The translations under genes were made by a program, and so were the position numbers. From NCBI RefSeq assembly GCF_005160265.1, contig NZ_CP039865.1:62001-126000 (forward strand): a stretch of 64,000 bases of DNA, read 5' to 3'. Positions 8,271-17,715 of the stretch are shown piece by piece. The notes beneath the pieces are model-generated. The model was not told the DNA's origin and did not search any database. It worked only from the letters and a program-made list of their open reading frames with translations. This DNA is from Phreatobacter aquaticus. Its GTDB lineage: Bacteria > Pseudomonadota > Alphaproteobacteria > Rhizobiales > Phreatobacteraceae. Numbering within the stretch: the first letter of the stretch is position 1; each line of letters starts with the position of its first letter.

Positions 8271-9695
8271 TCACGCCCCAGCCGGCACGGCATAGGGGCT
8301 CTTGTCGCGCTTGAGGAACTGGCCATCGCCGGGCTTGCCCAGCACCTTGCCGTCCTCGACGATCACCCGGCCGCGGGCGATCGTCATGACGGGATAGCCG
8401 GTGACAGCGAAGCCCTCCCACGGCGTGTAGTCCGAGCCATGGTGCAGGATCTCCTGGCGCAGCACTTCCTTGCGGTTCGGATCCCACAGCACGATGTCGG
8501 CGTCCGAGCCGACCGCGATCGTGCCCTTCTTCGGATAGAGGCCGTAGATCTTGGCGTGATTGGTCGAGGTCAGCGCCACGAACTCGTTCGCAGAGATGCG
8601 GCCCTTGGCCACGCCCTCCGACCACAGGATCGGCATGCGCGTCTCGACGCCGGGAATGCCGTTCGGCACGTACTTGAAAGAGGTCTGACCCTTGGGGCTG
8701 AGCTTGCCGCGCGGGCTGTCGTAGAAGAACGGGCAATGGTCGGACGAGAAGGTGTGGAACACGCCCTGGCTCAGGCCTTCCCAGATCGCCTTCTGGCTGT
8801 CGGTGTCGCGCGGCGGCGGCGAGCAGACATATTTGGCGCCCGACATGTCCATGTTGGCGCCCTTCATGTCGTCGGCGGTCAGCGTGATATATTGCGGGCA
8901 GGTCTCGGCATAGACCTTGAGCCCGCGCTGCTTCGCCCAGCGGATCTGCTCCATCGCCTCGCGGCCGGAGACGTGGACGATCATGATCGGCACGTCGATC
9001 AGTTCGGCATGGCTGATGGCGCGGTGCGAGGCCTCGCGCTCGATCACCTCGGGGCGCGACACGCCGTGGTAGTAGGGCGCCGTCTTGCCGGCGGCCTCCA
9101 GCGTCTCGGTCATGAACTTGATCGTGTCGTAGCCCTCGGCATGGACCATGACGAGCGCCTGCTCGCGCCGGGCGACCGAGAACACTTCCAGGAGCTGACG
9201 ATCGTTCAGCACCAGATCGTCATAGGTCATGAACACCTTGAACGAGGTGCAGCCATCGGCAAACAGGGCCGGCAGTTCCTGGTTCAGCACGGTCGGCGTC
9301 GGGTCCGAGACGATCAGGTGGAAGCCATAGTCGATCAGCGACTTGCCCTCGGCCTTGGCGTGATAGTCGCTGACGCAGCCGCGCAGCGACGAGCCTTTCA
9401 CCTGTAGTGCGAAGGGAATGATCGTCGTGTTGCCGCCGGCAGCCGCCGACCGCGACCCGGTCTCGAACCCGTCGGCCATGGTGATGTCGGGGCCGGAATC
9501 CTGGTCGAGATGGACATGGCTGTCGATGCCGCCCGGCATGACGTAGAGGCCCGATGCATCGATCGTCTTCTTCGCATCGGTGATGGCTTCGGCCAGCAGG
9601 GCCACCCGGCCATTGCGGATGCCGACATCGCAGCGGATCGTGTCCGAGGCGGTGATGACGGTGCCACCACGGATGGCGAGATCGAGATCGGACAT
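8271..9695 (-). CDS. hydA: Dihydropyrimidinase / D-hydantoinase
   Basis: 474 residues, amidohydrolase-superfamily enzyme that opens dihydropyrimidines or 5-substituted hydantoins to N-carbamoyl amino acids. Binuclear metal site motifs are visible: GGIDSHVHLD (His-x-His), the Lys to be carboxylated in GCTSFKVFMTYDD, HAEG, HVSG and the catalytic Asp in SSDHCPF. The C-terminal segment NPHRKEV-like NRKEVLRQEILHHGSDYTPWEG is typical of the family. I use ATG 9695; the frame extends to 9755, but the family starts at MSDLDLAIRGG. No carbamoylase gene is visible nearby. It lies upstream of the SsuABC-like transporter, so the pair may feed one pathway. Confidence 0.93.
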   Translation of the reverse strand: MSDLDLAIRGGTVITASDTIRCDVGIRNGRVALLAEAITDAKKTIDASGLYVMPGGIDSHVHLDQDSGPDITMADGFETGSRSAAAGGNTTIIPFALQVKGSSLRGCVSDYHAKAEGKSLIDYGFHLIVSDPTPTVLNQELPALFADGCTSFKVFMTYDDLVLNDRQLLEVFSVARREQALVMVHAEGYDTIKFMTETLEAAGKTAPYYHGVSRPEVIEREASHRAISHAELIDVPIMIVHVSGREAMEQIRWAKQRGLKVYAETCPQYITLTADDMKGANMDMSGAKYVCSPPPRDTDSQKAIWEGLSQGVFHTFSSDHCPFFYDSPRGKLSPKGQTSFKYVPNGIPGVETRMPILWSEGVAKGRISANEFVALTSTNHAKIYGLYPKKGTIAVGSDADIVLWDPNRKEVLRQEILHHGSDYTPWEGFAVTGYPVMTIARGRVIVEDGKVLGKPGDGQFLKRDKSPYAVPAGA

Positions 9696-9773
9696 GGGTC
9701 GGCCCTGAGTGAGATTGAGATCACCGCATGCAACCTGCGGGATGGTCTGAGGCACCGCATTTTCGCCTGTGCG

Positions 9774-10085
9774 TCAAGCCCGCGATGCAAAGAGCAGACC
9801 GTCGCGCGCATGGACCAGCACCCGCATGCCGGTCGCAAGCTCGGTCGGCGCCCGCGCCATCACCCGCGCGCCCTCGTCAAGCGTGACCAGAGCGATGCCA
9901 TAGCCGCTAGGAACGTCGAGCTCCGGCGTCGGCGCACGATGGACCACCGTCACCGACCAGACCGTGCCGTGTCCTTCCGCCTCGACCGGCTCGGGGTCGG
10001 CTTCGGCGCAGGCAGGGCAGAGCGCGCGGCGGAACTGCCAGTGATGGCCGCAGGACCTGCAACGGAACAAGGCAACGCCGCTCAT
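9774..10085 (-). CDS. DUF35 zinc-ribbon/OB-fold protein, thiolase partner
   Basis: 103 residues. It has an N-terminal rubredoxin-like zinc ribbon with four cysteines (CRSCG and CPAC, residues 9-26) and a beta-rich OB-fold domain with GTVWSVTVVHRAP and MRVLVHARDG. DUF35 proteins form complexes with thiolase-like enzymes and help bind CoA substrates. Its start overlaps the stop of the thiolase gene by four bases, the classical arrangement. Together they would act on an unidentified acyl-CoA. Confidence 0.85.
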   Translation of the reverse strand: MSGVALFRCRSCGHHWQFRRALCPACAEADPEPVEAEGHGTVWSVTVVHRAPTPELDVPSGYGIALVTLDEGARVMARAPTELATGMRVLVHARDGLLFASRA

Positions 10086-11218
10086 GCCACCCGCTCCAGC
10101 ACGAAGCCCACATGGCTGGAGAGAACCCCGCCATCGGCATGGCAATAGGCGAGCGGCGCATCCGCCACCTGCCGCGATCCGGCCTCGCCGCGCATCTGCC
10201 TGACCACCTCGACCACATGCGCCATGAACCCGGCAACGCCCGGATGGCCATAGGAGAGCAGACCGCCATGCAGGTTGAGCGGCAGCGGCCCGTCTTTTGC
10301 GAACAGGCCCTCGCGCGCGGCCCTCCCCGCTCCGCCGGGCGCCGCAAAGCCCAGCGCCTCGAGGAAGATCGCCAGCGTCGGCGTGAAACTGTCATAGAGG
10401 CCGAGCAGCCGCATATCGGCCGGCGTCCGCCCCGCGATGTCGAAGGCCTGGGCTGCGGCAATCTTCGCGCCGAGGCCGAGATCGTCGGGGATCTCCGACA
10501 CATGCTGGTGCGTGTGGGCCTCGCCCCAGCCGGCGAGCCGGATCGCCGCCTTCGAAAGCGGCTCGACGGAGACGATCACGGCAGCACCGCCATCGCTGAT
10601 CGGGCAGCAATCGCCGAACTTGAGCGGCGTCGAGACCGGCTTCGACGCCATCACGTCTTCGACCGTCAGCGGCTTTCTCAACTGCGCGCCAGGATGGTCC
10701 ATCGCATGGCGGCGCATCAACACCGCAAGTTCCGCCAGTTCGGCTTCGGTCGCCCCGGTCTCGTGCAGATAGCGGGCGGCGAGCAGCGCATAGTAGGCCG
10801 GGATCGACGCGCCGAGCGGCACCTCATGCTCGGGATGGCCGACTGTCGCCAGAGCCTTCACGGAATCGTCGCGGCTCTGGCCGGTCAGCCGGTTCTCGCC
10901 GCCCAGAACAAGCACATGGCGACAGGCGCCCGCCGCAATCAGATGGCGTGCCAGCACGATGGCCATGGCGCCGGTTGCCCCACCGCATTGCGCCTGATGG
11001 GCATGGTGCGGGCGGATGCCGAGCCGCTCGCACATCACGGCCCCCATCATCAGGTGGGGATAGGTCATGGCGTACCCGGAGATCAGCCCGTCGATGGCAT
11101 CGCGCGGCAGGCCGGAATCGGCGAGCGCATCCAGCGCCGCCTCCTCCATCAGGTCGACCGGCCCCTTGCCCGGATGCTTGCCGAAGGCGGTGAGCCCGAC
11201 GCCGGTGAGATAGGCCAT
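10082..11218 (-). CDS. Thiolase-family protein (SCP2-thiolase-like acetyl-CoA acetyltransferase)
   Basis: 378 residues. The nucleophilic cysteine is probably Cys78 in HQAQCGGATGAM, and a catalytic His lies in SYGHPGVAGF near the C-terminus. The second active-site Cys of classical thiolases is not obvious: the C-terminal motif reads YCHADGGVLSSH. This is typical of the SCP2/lipid-transfer thiolase subgroup, whose members often lack classical thiolase activity. It is coupled to the DUF35 gene by a four-base overlap and lies eight bases from the alcohol dehydrogenase gene. The pathway (acyl-CoA cleavage or an aldolase-like reaction) is unknown. Confidence 0.85.
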   Translation of the reverse strand: MAYLTGVGLTAFGKHPGKGPVDLMEEAALDALADSGLPRDAIDGLISGYAMTYPHLMMGAVMCERLGIRPHHAHQAQCGGATGAMAIVLARHLIAAGACRHVLVLGGENRLTGQSRDDSVKALATVGHPEHEVPLGASIPAYYALLAARYLHETGATEAELAELAVLMRRHAMDHPGAQLRKPLTVEDVMASKPVSTPLKFGDCCPISDGGAAVIVSVEPLSKAAIRLAGWGEAHTHQHVSEIPDDLGLGAKIAAAQAFDIAGRTPADMRLLGLYDSFTPTLAIFLEALGFAAPGGAGRAAREGLFAKDGPLPLNLHGGLLSYGHPGVAGFMAHVVEVVRQMRGEAGSRQVADAPLAYCHADGGVLSSHVGFVLERVA

Positions 11219-11226
11219 CGGCTCCG

Positions 11227-12312
11227 TCAGGCTTCCAACACGATGCGGCCGGCGACCTTGCCGGCGGCGAGATCGTCAAGCGCCTGATTGACCTGGTTCA
11301 TCGGCCGCTTCTCGATCGGGATCGACGGCAGGTTCACCTTGCGGGCAAGCGCGATGAACTCCTTCAGCTCCTTGAGCGAACCGACATAGGAGCCGCGCAC
11401 GGTCAGCGCACGCATCGGGAAGAATGGCAGCGCATAGCGCAACTCGCCGCCGTAAAGCCCGACCAGGATCACCACGCCGCCCTTGCGCACGGCATTGATC
11501 GCCAGCGCGGAGGTGTCCTCGCTGCCGACGAAATCGAGCGAAGCCGCGAGCTTGCCGTCAGCGAAGGCGGCAAGCTGCTTGGCGGCATCCGGCGCATTCG
11601 GATCCAGCGTCGCGGCAACGCCGATGGCCTCCGCCTGCTTGCGCTTCTCCGGCGAGGGATCGACCGCGATCACCGGTCCGACGCCCAGCGCCTTCAGGAG
11701 CTGGAGCGCCGTCTGGCCGAGACCGCCGCAGCCGAATACGGCAACCTTCTCGCCGTCACGGTGCGGCAGGATCTTCTGGATGGCCGAATAGATGGTGACG
11801 CCCGAACAGGCATAGGTCGCGGCCACCGCCGGATCGAGGCCGTCGACATCGACCAGGAATTTCTCGTCGGGCACCAGCACATGGTCGGCAAAGCCGCCGC
11901 GCGCCTGAACGCCGTGAAAGCGCGGTTTGGCGCAGAGGTTCTCATCGCCGGAGGCGCAGAGTTCGCATTCGCCGCAGCCGACCCATGTGTGGACCAGCCG
12001 CCGCTGCCCGGCCTTGACCGTCGTGACATCGGGGCCAACCGCCTCAACCGTACCGAGGATCTCATGGCCGAGGGTGAGCGGCAGCTTGAGGCCGCGCTGA
12101 ACCAGATCGAGGCTCTTGCCACCGCCGATATTGTACTTGCCCTCGCGGATATGCAGGTCGGAATGGCAGACGCCGCAATGGGTCACCTTCATCAGCACTT
12201 CCCGGCCCTGCGGCACCGGACGCGCTTCTTCCGTCGGCACCAGCGCCTCGCAGGACACATTGAGACGCCAGGACGAGGTGGTCGCGGACTGGCTCTGGGC
12301 GAGGGCGGACAT
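11227..12312 (-). CDS. Zinc-dependent medium-chain alcohol dehydrogenase
   Basis: 361 residues. Catalytic zinc ligands are in HCGVCHSDLH and GHE, and the structural zinc site is GCGECELCASGDENLC. The Rossmann motif is VFGCGGLGQTAL. ATG 12312 has an AAGGGA site about nine bases upstream on the minus strand; the longer frame from 12390 lacks support. NAD is the more likely cofactor because an acidic residue follows the second beta-strand (AVDPSPEK). It is first in a minus-strand group with thiolase and DUF35, suggesting alcohol/ketone oxidation followed by acyl-CoA chemistry, though the substrate is not evident. Confidence 0.9.
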   Translation of the reverse strand: MSALAQSQSATTSSWRLNVSCEALVPTEEARPVPQGREVLMKVTHCGVCHSDLHIREGKYNIGGGKSLDLVQRGLKLPLTLGHEILGTVEAVGPDVTTVKAGQRRLVHTWVGCGECELCASGDENLCAKPRFHGVQARGGFADHVLVPDEKFLVDVDGLDPAVAATYACSGVTIYSAIQKILPHRDGEKVAVFGCGGLGQTALQLLKALGVGPVIAVDPSPEKRKQAEAIGVAATLDPNAPDAAKQLAAFADGKLAASLDFVGSEDTSALAINAVRKGGVVILVGLYGGELRYALPFFPMRALTVRGSYVGSLKELKEFIALARKVNLPSIPIEKRPMNQVNQALDDLAAGKVAGRIVLEA

Positions 12313-12546
12313 GGCGTTTTCCCTTGAAGGCTTGGTCGTTGATTGGCGGTCGGTTTGCCTGACCAGCCTGCTTGGCGCTGACGCTACCACGCGCCAGACA
12401 GCTGTAAACGCCCCGAACGGCCGATGGAGCCTTCCCGCTTAGCCGTCATGAGCGCGTCGCAGACATGGCCGACAGCCGGTGGCGAGATTGGAAGCGACGG
12501 GGTGACGGGCTAGGCTTGGCGCAACGCATCGCAATGGACATAGCCC

Positions 12547-13347
12547 ATGCAGCTGAAAGCCGTGGTCTTCGACTGGGCCGGAACCATCATCGATTTCGGC
12601 TCAAGGGCGCCGATGGGCGTCTTCGTCGAGGCGTTCCGGCAGTTCGGAGTCGCGATATCGATCGCCGAAGCGCGCGGCCCTATGGGCCGGGCCAAACGCG
12701 ACCATATCGCCACCCTGATGGCCGAACCGCGCATCGCGGCAGCCTGGCGCGAGACCCATGGCCATCTGCCGACCGAAGCCGATATCGACCGGCTCTATGA
12801 CGTCTTCATTCCGCTGAATGTGAAGGTCGCGGCCGATTTCGCCGAACTGATCCCCGGCGCCGCCGACATCGTGGCCAAGCTCAGGGCGCGCGGGCTGAAG
12901 ATCGGCTCGACCACCGGCTATACCCGCGAGATTATGGCGCCGATCCTGCCGCTGGCGGCGGCGCAAGGCTATGCGCCCGACAATCTCGTCTGCGCCGGCG
13001 ACCTCGCCGAAGGCCGGCCGAGCCCGCTCATGATGTACCGCTGCTTCGCTGATCTCGGCGTCTATCCGCCGGCCTCCGTGGTCAAGGTGGACGATACGGT
13101 TCCCGGCATCGAGGAGGGCTTGGCTGCCGGCACCTGGACAGTCGGCATTGCCGCCTCCGGCAACGAGACAGGCCTGTCGCTGGCCGAATGGCAGGCCCTG
13201 TCGAAGCCAGAGCGCGAGCGGATCGTGGCCCCTGCCCGCGACAAGCTGGAAGCAGCCGGCGCCCATGTCGTCATCGACACGGTTGCCGATCTCCTGCCGG
13301 TCATCGAGAGCATCGACCGCCTGATGGCCGAGGGGGAAGCGCCCTAA
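12547..13347 (+). CDS. phnX: Phosphonoacetaldehyde hydrolase (phosphonatase)
   Basis: 266 residues, HAD-superfamily enzyme that splits phosphonoacetaldehyde to acetaldehyde and phosphate. The nucleophile is Asp9 in VVFDWAGT, where the W/A following Asp distinguishes PhnX from other HAD phosphatases. The Schiff-base lysine is probably Lys50 in GPMGRAKRDHI. Downstream motifs GSTTGYTREI and VVKVDDTVPGIEEG fit. The usual partner aminotransferase gene (phnW) is not in the window, so the aldehyde must be supplied elsewhere. It is convergent with the atzH-like gene, only five bases apart. Confidence 0.93.
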   Translation: MQLKAVVFDWAGTIIDFGSRAPMGVFVEAFRQFGVAISIAEARGPMGRAKRDHIATLMAEPRIAAAWRETHGHLPTEADIDRLYDVFIPLNVKVAADFAELIPGAADIVAKLRARGLKIGSTTGYTREIMAPILPLAAAQGYAPDNLVCAGDLAEGRPSPLMMYRCFADLGVYPPASVVKVDDTVPGIEEGLAAGTWTVGIAASGNETGLSLAEWQALSKPERERIVAPARDKLEAAGAHVVIDTVADLLPVIESIDRLMAEGEAP

Positions 13348-13352
13348 GGCAC

Positions 13353-13742
13353 TCAGCCCGTGGGCTGGACCAGGAAGCTGACGTGGGCGGCCACCACCCG
13401 CCAGCCCTCGGGCGTTCGCATCCAGGTCTGCATCTGACGACCGACCTTGCCCGGCGCCGACTGGCGGAAGAACAGCGTCGACGCCGTCGCCATGTCCTGC
13501 CCATAGGTCGTGATCACCGTGCGGTCGATCGTGCGCATCAATCCGACCGGCGAGCGCCCGGCGCGGAAGGCGGCGATCTCGTCATGGCCGTAGAGGTTCT
13601 CGGTAATGCCGTAGCGGATCGTCTGCGGGCTCACCCAGAACAGCGCATCGAGCGTCTCGACATCGTTGGAGGTCAGCGCCGTCTCGTAGCGCTGGAAGGC
13701 GGCGGTCACCTCGGCCAGCACGGCGGGGTCGTTGATGATCAT
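13353..13742 (-). CDS. AtzH/HpxZ-like SnoaL-fold protein (DUF3225)
   Basis: 129 residues, NTF2/SnoaL-like fold. The pattern [32 protein letters not shown] and [17 protein letters not shown] matches AtzH/HpxZ proteins, small partners encoded beside AtzE-type amidases in biuret/cyanurate and oxalurate catabolism. It ends a three-gene minus-strand operon after atzG- and atzE-like genes with a five-base gap. Some AtzH-like proteins have been linked to amide or guanidine-type substrates; the precise reaction here is unknown. Confidence 0.85.
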   Translation of the reverse strand: MIINDPAVLAEVTAAFQRYETALTSNDVETLDALFWVSPQTIRYGITENLYGHDEIAAFRAGRSPVGLMRTIDRTVITTYGQDMATASTLFFRQSAPGKVGRQMQTWMRTPEGWRVVAAHVSFLVQPTG

Positions 13743-13747
13743 GGGGA

Positions 13748-15157
13748 TCAGGCTCCGAGATGGGCGACTTTGGATCGGACGAGGCCCTGGGCTTCGAGAT
13801 GACCGGCGACACGCACCGCGATGTCCTCGCGCCAGGCGGCTGTGACAACCTGCACGCCGATCGGCAGGGCGGACCCTTCGAGCCAGACCGGCACCGTCAT
13901 GACCGGGAGGCCAACGAAGGAGAAGGGCTGGGTATAGATGCCGAGATTGGCGCGCACCGGCAAGGTGACGCCATCGAGCTCGAACGTCTTCTGACCGATC
14001 AGCGGCGCGACCGTCGGCGTGGCAGGTGCCAGGATCACGTCCACGCCGGAGAACAGGCTCCGCATTGTTCCACGAAAGCTCTGCCTGAACCGCTGCGCCA
14101 TGTTGACATAGGCTGCCGGCAGAAGGGCCCCGGCGAAGAACCGGTCGCGGGTATCGGGGTCGAAATCCTGCGGACGCTCGCGCAAGCGCTGCAGGTGCAG
14201 CGTGGCACCTTCCGAATTGGTGATCACATAGGCTGCGGCCCGGGCGCGGGCGGCATCGGGAATGTCGATCTCGCTTGCCGCCAGCGCCTTGGCGACCAGA
14301 TCGACCGCCGCCAGCGCCTCGGGGCTCGCCCCCTGCCGGAAATAGCCGACCGCCTTGGCGACCTTCAGCCCACCGATCCCAGCAGAGACCTGGGGTGACA
14401 GCGGCTCGGCGGGGCGGTCCTGACAGGCGGGATCGTCGGCGTCGTAGCCCGACATCGCGTCATAGAAGGCCGCGCAATCGGCGGTGGAGCGGGCGAGCGG
14501 GCCCAGATGGTCGAAACTCGTCACAAACGGAAAGCTGCGCGCCCGCGACAGCCGGCCGAAGGTCGGCTTCAGACCGAACAGGCCGCAGAGCGAGGACGGC
14601 ACCCGGATCGAACCATTGGTATCGGAGCCAAGCGTGACCGCGGCAAAGCCCGCGGCGGTCGCAGTCCCTGACCCGCCTGACGACCCCCCAGACATGCGCG
14701 AGGAATCATGCGGGTTGCGGGAGGGACCAAAATGGGCGTTTTCACCTGTGAAATCATAGGCATATTCGCCCATGTTGAGCGCCCCGAGCAGCACCGCGTC
14801 GGCGCTCGTCAGTCGCTCCACCAGAGTTGCATCCCGCGCGGCGGGCGGATCGTCGGCATTGATCTTCGAGCCGGCGAGCGTGGCGACCCCGGCAACGTCG
14901 AACAGGTTCTTCACCGCATAGGGCACACCGGCAAGCGGGCCGAGCGCCTCGCCAGCCGCACGTCTGGCATCGATGGCATCGGCCTGTTTCAGGGCGCGCG
15001 CCCGGGTGACCGACGTAAAGGCGCCCAGCATCAGATCGTGGCTGGCGATCCTGGCGAGATGCGCCTCGGTGACAGCCCGTGCCGTGAAGCGTCCGGAGCG
15101 GACGCCCTCGGCGATATCGGTGGCGGAGAGGCCGGCAAGCTGATCGGCCATGGTCAC
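13748..15157 (-). CDS. atzE: AtzE-family amidohydrolase (1-carboxybiuret-hydrolase-like)
   Basis: 469 residues, amidase-signature enzyme. The Ser-cisSer-Lys triad can be placed as Lys83 (PYAVKNLF), Ser159 ([10 protein letters not shown]) and Ser183 ([12 protein letters not shown]). AtzE proteins deaminate 1-carboxybiuret in cyanuric acid breakdown; close relatives act on oxalurate-like or other ureido compounds. Its start overlaps the stop of the small AtzG-like gene by four bases, the arrangement of the AtzE-AtzG complex. No cyanuric acid hydrolase (atzD) is in the window, so the natural substrate may differ. Confidence 0.88.
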   Translation of the reverse strand: MTMADQLAGLSATDIAEGVRSGRFTARAVTEAHLARIASHDLMLGAFTSVTRARALKQADAIDARRAAGEALGPLAGVPYAVKNLFDVAGVATLAGSKINADDPPAARDATLVERLTSADAVLLGALNMGEYAYDFTGENAHFGPSRNPHDSSRMSGGSSGGSGTATAAGFAAVTLGSDTNGSIRVPSSLCGLFGLKPTFGRLSRARSFPFVTSFDHLGPLARSTADCAAFYDAMSGYDADDPACQDRPAEPLSPQVSAGIGGLKVAKAVGYFRQGASPEALAAVDLVAKALAASEIDIPDAARARAAAYVITNSEGATLHLQRLRERPQDFDPDTRDRFFAGALLPAAYVNMAQRFRQSFRGTMRSLFSGVDVILAPATPTVAPLIGQKTFELDGVTLPVRANLGIYTQPFSFVGLPVMTVPVWLEGSALPIGVQVVTAAWREDIAVRVAGHLEAQGLVRSKVAHLGA

Positions 15158-15351
15158 GCCTCGAACACGGGAGCAGCTTCGAGATGATCGGCGAGCCCTT
15201 CGCCCTCGCAGAGCCGCGCCAGGCGGATCGCGACCTGCAGGTTGAACACGACGGCAGGGCGCTGTTCGGGAAGGATCGTCAGACCCATGACCGGCGCCAG
15301 AGCATCGATCAGCCGTTCGGCATCGTCAGGTGAAACATCCGGCAGGGTCAT
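15154..15351 (-). CDS. atzG: AtzG-like small subunit (DUF4089)
   Basis: 65 residues, all-helical. The pattern LIDALAPVMGLTILPEQRPAVVFNLQVAIRLA fits AtzG/DUF4089, the small partner that forms the AtzE-AtzG heterotetramer in 1-carboxybiuret hydrolase. It is translationally coupled to atzE by an ATGA overlap, so stoichiometric expression is expected. It is the first gene of the three-gene operon; its promoter should lie in the 128-base gap before serA. Confidence 0.85.
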   Translation of the reverse strand: MTLPDVSPDDAERLIDALAPVMGLTILPEQRPAVVFNLQVAIRLARLCEGEGLADHLEAAPVFEA

Positions 15352-15479
15352 GGCAGCTCCTGATCAGGTCTCCGCTCCAATCGTCATGCACATTTTTCCA
15401 GCACAATCGACGATAGTTTGCGGAATTGCATACGATCAGGCAAGTTCGAGGCCAGTCCGAAGACCCACCCTGATACCTC

Positions 15480-16727
15480 TCAGCCTCCACGATAGAGCAA
15501 ACGGGCGCGAATCGTTCCGGGCAGATCCCGGATGTGATCGAGCAGTCCTTCGGCGTCCTCCACCGATCCGTCGGCGTCGAGGACGACATAACCGACATCG
15601 CCATCGGTCTGATAATATTGCGCGGCGATGTTGATGCTGCGGGCGGCGAACACGTCGTTCAGGCGCCGGAGTTCGCCCGGCAGATTGCGCTGCACCTGGA
15701 TGAAGCGCGTGCCCGCGGGCCTGACCGGCAGCTGCACCTGCGGGAAGTTGACCGCGCCGGTCGTCGAACCTACGTCCGAATAATCGATGAACTTACGCGC
15801 GACCTCGGCACCGATGCGCTCCTGCGCCTCCTCGGTCGAGCCGCCGACATGCGGAGTGAGGATGACGTTGTCGAGGCCCTGCAGCGGGGTCACGAAGCGG
15901 TCGGCATTGGACGACGGCTCGACCGGGAAGACGTCGACGGCGGCGCCGCCGAGATGGCCGGCCTTCAGGGCGTCGGCGAGCGCGTCGAGGTCAAGGATGG
16001 TGCCGCGCGCATTGTTGATGAGATAGGCGCCCTTCTTCATGGCGGCGATCTGGGCGCGGCCAATCATGCCCTGCGTGCCCGGGGTCTCCGGCAGATGCAG
16101 CGAGACGACATCGGAGCGCGCGAGCAGGTCCGTCAGGTCGGCGGCCGGTTCGACATTGCCATGGCGCAGCTTGTCGGTGTGGTCGAAATAGATCACCCGC
16201 ATGCCCATCGCTTCCGCGAGGACGGCGAGTTGGGATCCGATATTGCCATAGCCGACAATGCCCAGCGTCTTGCCGCGCAGTTCGAATGAGGCAACGGCCG
16301 ACTTGTCCCAGGCGCCGTCATGCGCCTTGACGGATTTCGGGAAGATGCGGCGGAACAGCATGACGATCTCGGCGATCGTGAGCTCGGCCACACTGCGCGT
16401 GTTGGAGAAGGGCGCGTTGAAAACCGGGATTCCCGCGCGGTTTGCCGCCACCAGATCCACCTGATTGGTGCCGACCGAGAAACAGCCGATGGCGATCAAC
16501 CGGTCGCTGGCTGCCAGAATCTCGGGCGTGATCTGCGACCGCGAGCGTATCCCAAGCAGGTGGACACCCCGCACAGCCTTGGCGAGCGAGGCTCCGTCCA
16601 GCGCCTTCGGCACCCGCTCGATCGACGTGTATCCGGCATGCTCCAGGATGCTCACTGCCGTGTCGGAAATGCCTTCCAGCAGGAGAATCTTGATGCGGTC
16701 TTTGGGGAGCGACAACGCGACGGACAT
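15480..16727 (-). CDS. serA: D-3-phosphoglycerate dehydrogenase
   Basis: 415 residues, first enzyme of serine synthesis, oxidising 3-phosphoglycerate with NAD. The N-terminal half carries the substrate-binding domain, followed by the nucleotide motif GIVGYGNIGSQ. The catalytic Arg is in NNARGTILD, and the Glu/His pair is in the FPVEP and TPHVGGSTEEA region. A C-terminal ACT domain (about 340-415, from RFIQVQRNLPGEL) suggests serine feedback control, as in the E. coli short form. I use ATG 16727; the in-frame extension to 16790 encodes a Pro/Arg-rich stretch unlike the family start. Confidence 0.93.
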   Translation of the reverse strand: MSVALSLPKDRIKILLLEGISDTAVSILEHAGYTSIERVPKALDGASLAKAVRGVHLLGIRSRSQITPEILAASDRLIAIGCFSVGTNQVDLVAANRAGIPVFNAPFSNTRSVAELTIAEIVMLFRRIFPKSVKAHDGAWDKSAVASFELRGKTLGIVGYGNIGSQLAVLAEAMGMRVIYFDHTDKLRHGNVEPAADLTDLLARSDVVSLHLPETPGTQGMIGRAQIAAMKKGAYLINNARGTILDLDALADALKAGHLGGAAVDVFPVEPSSNADRFVTPLQGLDNVILTPHVGGSTEEAQERIGAEVARKFIDYSDVGSTTGAVNFPQVQLPVRPAGTRFIQVQRNLPGELRRLNDVFAARSINIAAQYYQTDGDVGYVVLDADGSVEDAEGLLDHIRDLPGTIRARLLYRGG

Positions 16728-16832
16728 GGCAGCCTCGAAAGGGCGGGAAAGCAGGACCCCGGCAATCGCAGGAACCGGCGTGCGCCGCAAGGGTTCGCAT
16801 GACGGTCAGGCCGAGGCTGCCCGAAACGGAAA

Positions 16833-16859
16833 GCGCCGCACCCTGTAAGGGCGCGGCGC
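16833..16859 (-). terminator. Probable terminator hairpin after the MerR gene
   Basis: GCGCCGCACCCT and AGGGCGCGGCGC form a 12-base stem with one mismatch around a three-base loop. It lies 27 bases past the MerR stop, and on the minus strand is followed by TTTCCGTTTC. Confidence 0.5.
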
Positions 16860-16886
16860 GCTATTGCTATCAGCCTGTCCGGAGGA

Positions 16887-17348
16887 TCAGACCGAGCGAT
16901 CGATCATCGCCGAGAGGGTCTCGTGCGTCCGCTTGAGCTCGAGGATCGCGTCCTCGATCTCGCGCCGCTGCTGTTCGAGATGGGCGATCTGCTCGATGCA
17001 TTTCTCGCGCGAGAGCTTGAGCTGCTGGTCGGCGCCGGCGTCCTGACGCTCGTGAGCCTCCACCATCTCGGCGATCTCGGCGAGCGTGAAGCCCAGGCGC
17101 TTGCCCTTGAGAATCAGCTGCAGGCGAACCCGGTCAGCCGCGCTGTAAAGCCGGGCGAGGCCCTCGCGGCGCGGCGACAGCAGACCCTTGTCCTCGTAGA
17201 ACCGCAGCGCGCGGAGCGTCACGTCGAACTCGCGCGCCAGATCCCCAATCGTGTAGACAGTCGGGCCGGTCTTGGCGGCTTCGACGTCGTCCTCGATCCA
17301 ATAGACCTCGTTGTCGTTGTTCCGCGTCATCAACGTCTTCCGTTCCAT
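16887..17348 (-). CDS. MerR-family transcriptional regulator
   Basis: 153 residues. After about 25 acidic/polar residues comes the winged helix-turn-helix (VYTIGDLAREFDVTLRALRFYE). A dimerising coiled coil follows (about 100-150, EKCIEQIAHLEQQRREIEDAIL). ATG 17348 is preceded by GGAG at good spacing; the frame extends to 17387 without support. No cysteine cluster is present, so it is unlikely to be a metal sensor; the type resembles LiuR-like regulators of acyl-CoA catabolism in proteobacteria. Its targets are not evident from neighbours: serA lies beyond a terminator, and the divergent gene encodes the SEL1 protein. Confidence 0.85.
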   Translation of the reverse strand: MERKTLMTRNNDNEVYWIEDDVEAAKTGPTVYTIGDLAREFDVTLRALRFYEDKGLLSPRREGLARLYSAADRVRLQLILKGKRLGFTLAEIAEMVEAHERQDAGADQQLKLSREKCIEQIAHLEQQRREIEDAILELKRTHETLSAMIDRSV

Positions 17349-17715
17349 ACCTTGCTCCAGCCTCGCTCGCTGTGCGAACCCCGGCACCTGATCAAGCGCC
17401 TCATATAGACCATTCCGCCTTAAAATGGCAGTCCTACCTGCCCTTAGGGTACGTTACATGCCGTTAAGAACGCCCGAAACGTGCACGAGTGCAAGGATGA
17501 TGCCCCGGCCGCAGGGATTCTGGCAACGCATTTCACCGCACTGCAGTTAACAAAAATCAAAGGCGTTAACCGTCCCTTTACCATGACGGCCAAGATTGCT
17601 GGCTGGACGATCGGCAAGGCTTGGATTCGCCTTGGGTGGGTCGAGCCGGGCGCCAGGTCTTCGCGAATTCGTCGTTGAGATCTCGTCCTGACAACCGCCA
17701 AGCGGATGGACCGTG
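17349..17715. promoter_or_regulatory. Divergent intergenic region with a candidate CtrA box
   Basis: 367 bases separate the MerR gene (minus) from the SEL1/PodJ-like gene (plus). At 17566-17581 the sequence TTAACCGTCCCTTTAC differs by one base from the CtrA consensus TTAA-N7-TTAA. CtrA controls polar and cell-cycle genes in alphaproteobacteria, which would suit a PodJ-like gene. No RNA gene or further ORF with family resemblance is visible. Confidence 0.3.
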
